From NCBI GenBank assembly GCA_016858145.1, contig JAEHOE010000090.1, forward strand, positions 186,001-250,000: a stretch of DNA of 64,000 nucleotides, read 5' to 3'. The translations under genes and the position numbers were made by a program. Positions 58,467-64,000 of the stretch are shown one piece after another. Numbering within the stretch: the first letter of the stretch is position 1; each line of letters opens with the position of its first letter. Origin of the DNA: Edaphochlamys debaryana (Eukaryota > Chlorophyta > Chlorophyceae > Chlamydomonadales). The notes beneath the pieces were generated by a model. It had not been told where the DNA came from. It saw only the letters and a program-made list of their open reading frames with translations, and made no database searches.

Positions 58467-61146
58467 TCTTGCGATCGGCAGTCGAACTCAGGCGAAAACC
58501 GAGAAATCCGGGCAGGAAACCTGCGTCGTCGCATGGGGGTGGGGCCAGGTTCGTCGCTCCTACCCCGGCGCTCCAGCGCTCAAGGAAGCATGCATGCATA
58601 TCTGGGAACTAGCTACCAAGGAGCCAGCAAAGCCTGTCCTCCCAAAAAATGATCGTCGCCGAGCCTACCTCAGCAAAAGGCGCTTGTTCACCAGAGCGCT
58701 ACCTTGCTTTTCTCACTTGGTGATTCTGCGGCTGTGATGATGTTATTCGGCACGAGAATGTGGTTATCAACGAAGTCGGACGCCGTACAGTGACCTGATG
58801 AGGCTTGCACGCGTCCCGCCCAGGACAGTGAACACAGAAAGTGACGACCCGGGGCCCTCGTCCGCCGGTGCCGCAGGGGATTCGGCCGGAGCGGGCCCGA
58901 CCCTCTGCTGAAGCATATAGATGCAAACTCTGTCTTGACTCGAGAAACCGCACCACAAGGGCGCCAGCCAGACGCAGGCATGACCTTAGTCGCGAGGCGC
59001 CAGGTTCCCGCGGCTCGTGGGCCGGGTTCCTCCGGACTGCAAAGGTTCACCAGAAACCCAAGAGGCCGCCGTCAGGAATTAGTCAAGGCCGCGTGGGCGC
59101 GCAACTGCTCGCCCGAATGCAGGCAGGTGGAGGAGGCATGGGGCCACCCCACGCCGCGGCATGTGTCGGGCAGGCATCCCGCGCCGCCACGGGACTTGCG
59201 GTGGCCCCTCACGGCCCCGCCCTCCGGCGGTGTCCGCTGCCCACATACGCGTCTGCCCCCGAGGGCCTCGCGCAACTTGCCGCCCACCACGCGCGACACC
59301 CACCAGCATTCCAGCAAGAATGGGGAACGTTCCCATAAGTTTAACCTTAAGCCAGTCAGTGGACAGAGTGCGTCAACGCCCACTCCGTCCCGTCTAGGCA
59401 AGCCTCACGCACCTAGCCACCCGCCCGCCGCAGATGCAGCAGCGGTCCAGCAAGGATGGGGGGTCCTGCCTCAAGCCCGCCGGTGGATCGACAGCAGACA
59501 AAACTTACCGAGCAACGCCCATCCCGCCCAAGCAAGCAATGCGAACCGATGCCAAGAAGGATAAATAGCGGCGAGCGTCAATGCGCCTCACCCAACCAGC
59601 CCTCACGCGGCAGCCGCCTGCAACCCTTGTACTTGGGCAACCAAGATAGGCCAATCCAACTCATGGTCAGCATTTTGCGCCAACGGCAACCGGCGAACCC
59701 AAGCCAAGCAAGCGCTACCCAGTACACCGTACTACCGGTATTACTCCACCGGTCACGCTAATACAACCACCTTAGCCACCAGATCGCAACCGCCAACTAA
59801 CCGTCCGTCCAGCGCGCACGTGCCTCCAACCTCTTCCCGAATCCGGGCCGCATGCCCTGCAACCTGCGAGGTCCCCCTCCTCCCCGCTCTGAGTGTCTAG
59901 CTAGGGTCCGCCTGCGCCTGCCTACTCCTGCCATCCACCTGCGCTCGATACCCTCCGATGCCTGCCCACGCTGTCCGCGCCCCTACCCCCTGCTCCCCCT
60001 GCTCCTCTGCCCCCAGCCTGCCACCTGCGTTCCCAACCCCCAAATCAGCGGTCGACGAGCTCAGCCCCGCTCTCGCTCCTTGCACTCCCGCCAAAGGGCC
60101 CCACCACACCACCCTACTCTCTGTAAGTCTGCTCTCTGCCCATGCGCCCCCCGCCCGACTCACTGCCTCTCGCTAGGCGGGGCACCTCCCCGCCCGTCCC
60201 GGTGCGGGCCGCTCCGCAGCCCGCGCCCGCGATCGCTCGGCTGATCGGATCCAACTGGGCCCACAGGATCCCTGGATCCAGTGGGCCGGATCCGATGGGC
60301 TCACAGCTCCTCCCCAGCCTCCTCCCAGCCCTCTCTCTTGGGCGCATGGCGGCGCACCAGAACAGGCCTCCGCGCCCTCCCTGGACCGGGCCCAAACGCC
60401 GTCCCCGCCTCCAGGCCCCGTCCGATGAAGCCGAACACCCCAGGTTCCAAGCAAACGGCCGGCGACTCACCCCCCTCGTCAGGCCGACTCCGCTGTCCAC
60501 GGCCCCGACGCCCCACGAGCCCGACAGCTGCCTTGGCCGCTCCCAGTCACTGCGGGATCAGCCCGGGGGGTCTGAGGTCCGGAGCATACTGTATGGCCCC
60601 GAGTCCGTAGTCCGATCGATCCGACCGCCTCAGCGGGTGTGTCAAGGTCGGACTCTCGCGGCCCGCTTGCGGCCAGCCGCCGGTGAGCTGACCCCGTAGG
60701 GCCACCTCCGTCGCCGTCCATGGCCCACAGCAGCTCTCGACGCCCGTCGAGTCCGGATCGCGACGGCACACGTCCGGGATCCGTCAACCGGGACCCCGGT
60801 CCGAAACGAGTTCCAACGCTCCATGCCCCGTACGCGATCCGGATTCTGGGCCTACGTCAAGTGAGGCCCGGGTCCGAAAGCAGCAATGAGCCCTGCCCGG
60901 CGCCCGGCGTGCAGGGCCCTTGGACCAGGCCGCCGAGACCGCTCCAGGCGCCGGCAAGGGTCCCGTGGGCAGCCCTCCGTGCGCCCGTCATGATTCCGCT
61001 CTGCACCCCGGCGAGCCCGACCAGTCTGGAGTCCGAAGCCACGCGTCCGAGATCCGTACTGAGTCCGGAAGCTGCATCCCCGGTACGCAGTCCGGAGTCC
61101 GGAGTCCGGAGATCGGAGTCCGGGGTCGGACGGTCCGGACAGGGCC
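58467..61146. other. Intergenic region with dispersed GGATCC/GTCCGG motifs
   Basis: It lies upstream of the MGxC gene and downstream of the SAMHD1-like gene. No exon chain was found. Between about 60240 and 61140 GGATCC, GATCCG, GTCCGGA and GGAGTCC recur densely, including GGAGTCCGGAGTCCGGAG near 61089-61106. A degenerate repeat is more likely than coding sequence. Confidence 0.55.
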
Positions 61147-64000
61147 TCAGGCGCCGGGCCGGGGCCGCTTGGACCTGTCCCCGGGCCCCGGGTCCTCCAG
61201 GCCCTCACCGGGCCCCGCCAGCCTGGGCCTGCGCGTGGGCGTGGCCTCGAGGGCGGGTCCAGATCCGGATCCAGATCCGGCCCCTCCGTCGGAGGGCTGG
61301 CGGAGGCTGTCCAGCATGGCGTTGGTCACGGCCTGAGAGGGGGAGGGAGGTACGGCAAGGGAGGGAGGGTGTGTGGATAAGGGGTGGGCAGGTTTGGTCA
61401 AAATCGTGAGCCCACATTCCCTCGCATTGCCTCCCCACCCGTTTCCTTCCCTGCCTTCCGTCTCCCGCCCTTCGCGCCCAAGCTCTCGCGGCAGCATGCG
61501 CGGCAGCGACCCCCCCCCCCGTCCCCCCTGCCTGCCCCTCTCCAATCCCCTCCCCCATCTCCTCCTTTGCCCACCTCTCGCGGCAGCATGGGCGGCAGCG
61601 CCGCCCCGTTGGCCCCCCCCGCCCCCCCCTGCTGCCGCGGCGGCCGCACGGGGGTGGCCATGCGCCGGTCCCCTCCGAAGTGGTGGCGGCACCAGGCCTC
61701 CAGCGCCCGCTCGATGGCGCGGACGTAGCGCTCGTCCTGGTGGGGCGTGAAGACGCGGAGGACGCGCTCCTGCGTGGGGGGGGGGAGGTAGGGAAGGGGA
61801 GGGGAGGGGGAGGTAGTGTGAAGGGGTTGACACTGGACAGGCGGGACGGTGTGTCCTGGTGGGGCGTGAAGACTCGGAGGACGCGCTCCTGCGTGGGGGG
61901 GGGGGGTAGGGGGTAGGGGAGGGATGGGAGAGGAAGGGGACAGGGAAGAGGGTGAAGATTGAGGCCTGACGGTACGTGGCACGCTTCTGGGAGGGGGGGG
62001 GTGAAACTGAGCAGAGAGTTAGTCATGGAAGGGAAGGACTGGAGAGGCCGCGCAGAGTGGCTTGCGGCTGCAATGGTCTTCACAGCCCCCACCCAACCAC
62101 CCCACACGCTACACCCTACACCCGTGCTTCTCCCTCGCGGCCTGGCTGCCTATGATTGCACTGATACATTTCACGCGCCGACCCTACGCATTCTAAACAC
62201 CCCCTACCCCCTACCCCCCACACCCAACCCCCCAACACCCACCTGGAAGATCTGCGGCATGATGCCCACGATCTGGTTGCGGTCGATGCGGCCGAGCACG
62301 TTGGGGGTGGGGTGGTTGAAGAAGCCCACCAGCTCGGCGGGGTTCTTGTCGCCCTTGGTGTCTGGGGGTGGGAGGGTGAAAACGGGGGTAGCAGGGGGAG
62401 GAAGCGATGGTAGCATTGGCATCCAGTGGGTTCAGGCCGAGCGGGGCAGCTGCGTAGTCGAGAGGGTGTGCGTGGGAAAGCCAGCTGAGGCGGAGGCCAG
62501 GAACACATGGCCCCCGCCCCCCATGCCCCCCTGGCATGACTCACGGTCGATCTTGTTCTCGTCCACGATCACGTCCGCCGCCGTGAGCCCCCCCGGGATG
62601 TCCCCCGACCCCGACCCCCCGTGGCTCGCCACCTCCTCGGCCGTGAAGCGCTTCTTCATGGACTTGGGGGGGGAGGGAGGCAGGCAAGTAAGGGGTCAAA
62701 GGATTCAATAGGGCGAGCACGACCGGGCACAAGACCAGGCTGATCTACAGCGGAAACCGGTAGCTACAGCCGTTTTGGCCCTGGAGTTTGAAGCTGAGCG
62801 GGAGAGCGTCGTTGCGCCTGTGCCAGGGAAGCTTAGGGGGCGGGGATGGATGTGTTTCGGGGGCCTTGGCCCCGAGCCTCGCTTCCCTTGCTAGCACACC
62901 CAAGCCCCCAGCCCCCAACCCTGCGCACTCACGTCCCAGCGGCTGTCCACAAGGAACTCGGGCGGCACTGCGGATCGGTGAGGAAGGGGGGAGGGGAGGG
63001 GGAGGCCCTCGTGTGGGCCCCCGACCACACCGGCACGTCTCCCCGGCCACCCGTGGAGAAGTCTCCCAAGCGGTACAGCTGCCCCTGACTTCCCTTTCCC
63101 CCGGACCTCTCCCGCCCACCGCGTACTGCCCCCACCCCGCCCCACCCCACCCCCACCCGTGAACTGGTTGCCGAAGCGGTACAGCTGCCTCCCCTCCAGG
63201 CGGTGGAGGATGGCCTCCGCCGCCCGCAGCGCCTTGTCCTGGGCGTCGTCCAGCTTGCCCCTGGCAGGGCGGGGAGGAGGTGGAGGCGAGGGGAGGGGGG
63301 GTTCGGAGGTAGACGGTCGGCGAAAGTATCGGGGGGGAGTGCCGGGGCCTTCTGGGTGCGGTGATGATGAACTGACAGGTGGGGGGTACTGGGCGGAGGC
63401 CTGGGTCTGCGGGAAGGTCCGTCTGGGGGCCTTGAGGCATTGTGCTGGGTGTCGTCCAGCTCGGCCCTGCCAATCGGAAGGTGGAGTTGGGGCCGCAGGA
63501 GGTGGGGTTCGGGGGTGGAGGAGCGGAGCAGATGTTTGACAACCGTGGCGGTGCGGGCAGGGGGCGAGGGGCCTGGGCTGGCGGGAGTACGGGCGTACGG
63601 GAGAGGTGCGCCCGCCCGGTCGTAATATCGAGTTGCCGTACTGTGGGGGGCGTGGCTACTCACCGGTGGTCCGTGCGGTAGTGCTGCAGCTTCTGTGGGG
63701 GGCGGAGCGGGGCGCACACAAGTGGGATTGAGTGCCAGTACTTGCGCGTGGACGTGGGGGGCATTCGGGGCGGAGACCCCAGCAGGCCATCTACCCTCCG
63801 CATCCGCCCTCATCATCCCTCCTGTTCCCTCCTCCTTGACCTTGCCTCCTACCCCCCCTACCCATCCCCCCCCTACCGTTAGGATCGTGTCGTCCAGCGA
63901 GATAAAGGTCTGACCAGGGAAAGGGGATGGGAGGGGCGAGGAGAGGAGAAGGGTAAACCTTGGTGTGGTGGGCCGAATGACAGCAACCCCAGCTCCAGGG
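61147..64000 (-). CDS. SAMHD1: SAMHD1-like dNTP triphosphohydrolase, C-terminal part
   Basis: SAMHD1 enzymes hydrolyse dNTPs to nucleosides and triphosphate and so limit dNTP pools. Eight exons close in phase: 63877-63909, 63664-63692, 63157-63260, 62933-62967, 62545-62662, 62243-62361, 61575-61769 and 61147-61332 (TGA), 272 aa. The rest, including the SAM and HD regions, lies beyond 64000. Visible family features: SLDDTILTKLQHYRTD..DKALRAAEAILHRLEGRQLYRF (animal: LTDNIF..AREIL..I..R.LYK), ADVIVDENKIDHTKGDKNP (animal: DVINMDYGMQEKNP), GRIDRNQIVGIMPQIFQERVLRVF (animal: [22 protein letters not shown]) and RYVRAIERALEAWC. The catalytic HD residues cannot be checked here. The Ser/Gly/Pro-rich tail is unlike the animal protein. 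Confidence 0.86.
61740..61899 (-). repeat. Duplicated exon start (decoy acceptor) in a SAMHD1-like intron
   Basis: The first roughly 40 bases of the exon starting at 61769 (coding ERVLRVFTPHQD), with the acceptor and G-rich flank on the + strand, recur with a decoy start at 61888. The offset is 119 bp and the exon part differs at one base (GACTCGGAGG against GACGCGGAGG). Confidence 0.92.

Noticed and set aside
60142..61140. Coding regions in the open frames around 60-61 kb
   Set aside because: All frames are open because of GC bias and repeated GATCC/GTCCGG motifs; no family similarity, no consistent splice signals.

Overview
The window is nuclear DNA of a GC-rich unicellular eukaryote, most likely a chlorophyte green alga (Chlorophyceae-like). 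Genes are split into many short exons by GT-AG introns with C-rich acceptor tracts. Proteins carry Ala/Gly/Pro/Gln low-complexity runs, TGTAA lies downstream of several genes, and the recognisable genes are single-copy eukaryotic housekeeping genes. I rebuilt exons by hand; for most genes the intron phases close exactly, and this is the main support for the models.

Left half (1-37 kb): the 3' part of a glycosyltransferase-92/DUF23-like gene (+, to 4223); a 19-exon ER glucosidase II alpha subunit (GH31, -, 5835-13423); a divergently transcribed 16-exon Mediator subunit MED14 (+, 13772-23363) followed by an array repeating its own last codons; an F-box/LRR-like gene (-, 26547-32839); and a TBC1D20-type Rab GAP (-, 34033-37146).

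Middle (38-55.4 kb): a tandem cluster on the + strand of genes with a variable coiled coil, a basic/proline linker, a short SAP-like motif and a C-terminal J domain (HPDKN). The copies alternate in two subtypes, A1-B1-A2-B2. A2 carries a 7-bp duplication that breaks its frame and B2 is decayed. After a secreted EGF-module gene (+, 49300-52844) come a J-exon fragment and a coiled-coil relative that has an acidic tail instead of the J domain.

Right end: a small predicted N-acylated (MGxC) coiled-coil protein (-, 56218-58466) and the C-terminal 272 residues of a SAMHD1-like dNTPase (-, 61147 to beyond 64000).

Two things stand out. First, the J-domain/coiled-coil cluster is a fast-evolving family I cannot match to a named system. 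Second, splice junctions are repeatedly duplicated in tandem (units of about 80-160 bp) into the neighbouring intron, leaving decoy acceptors or donors in at least five unrelated genes. The MED14 stop-codon array looks like the same process at a gene end.
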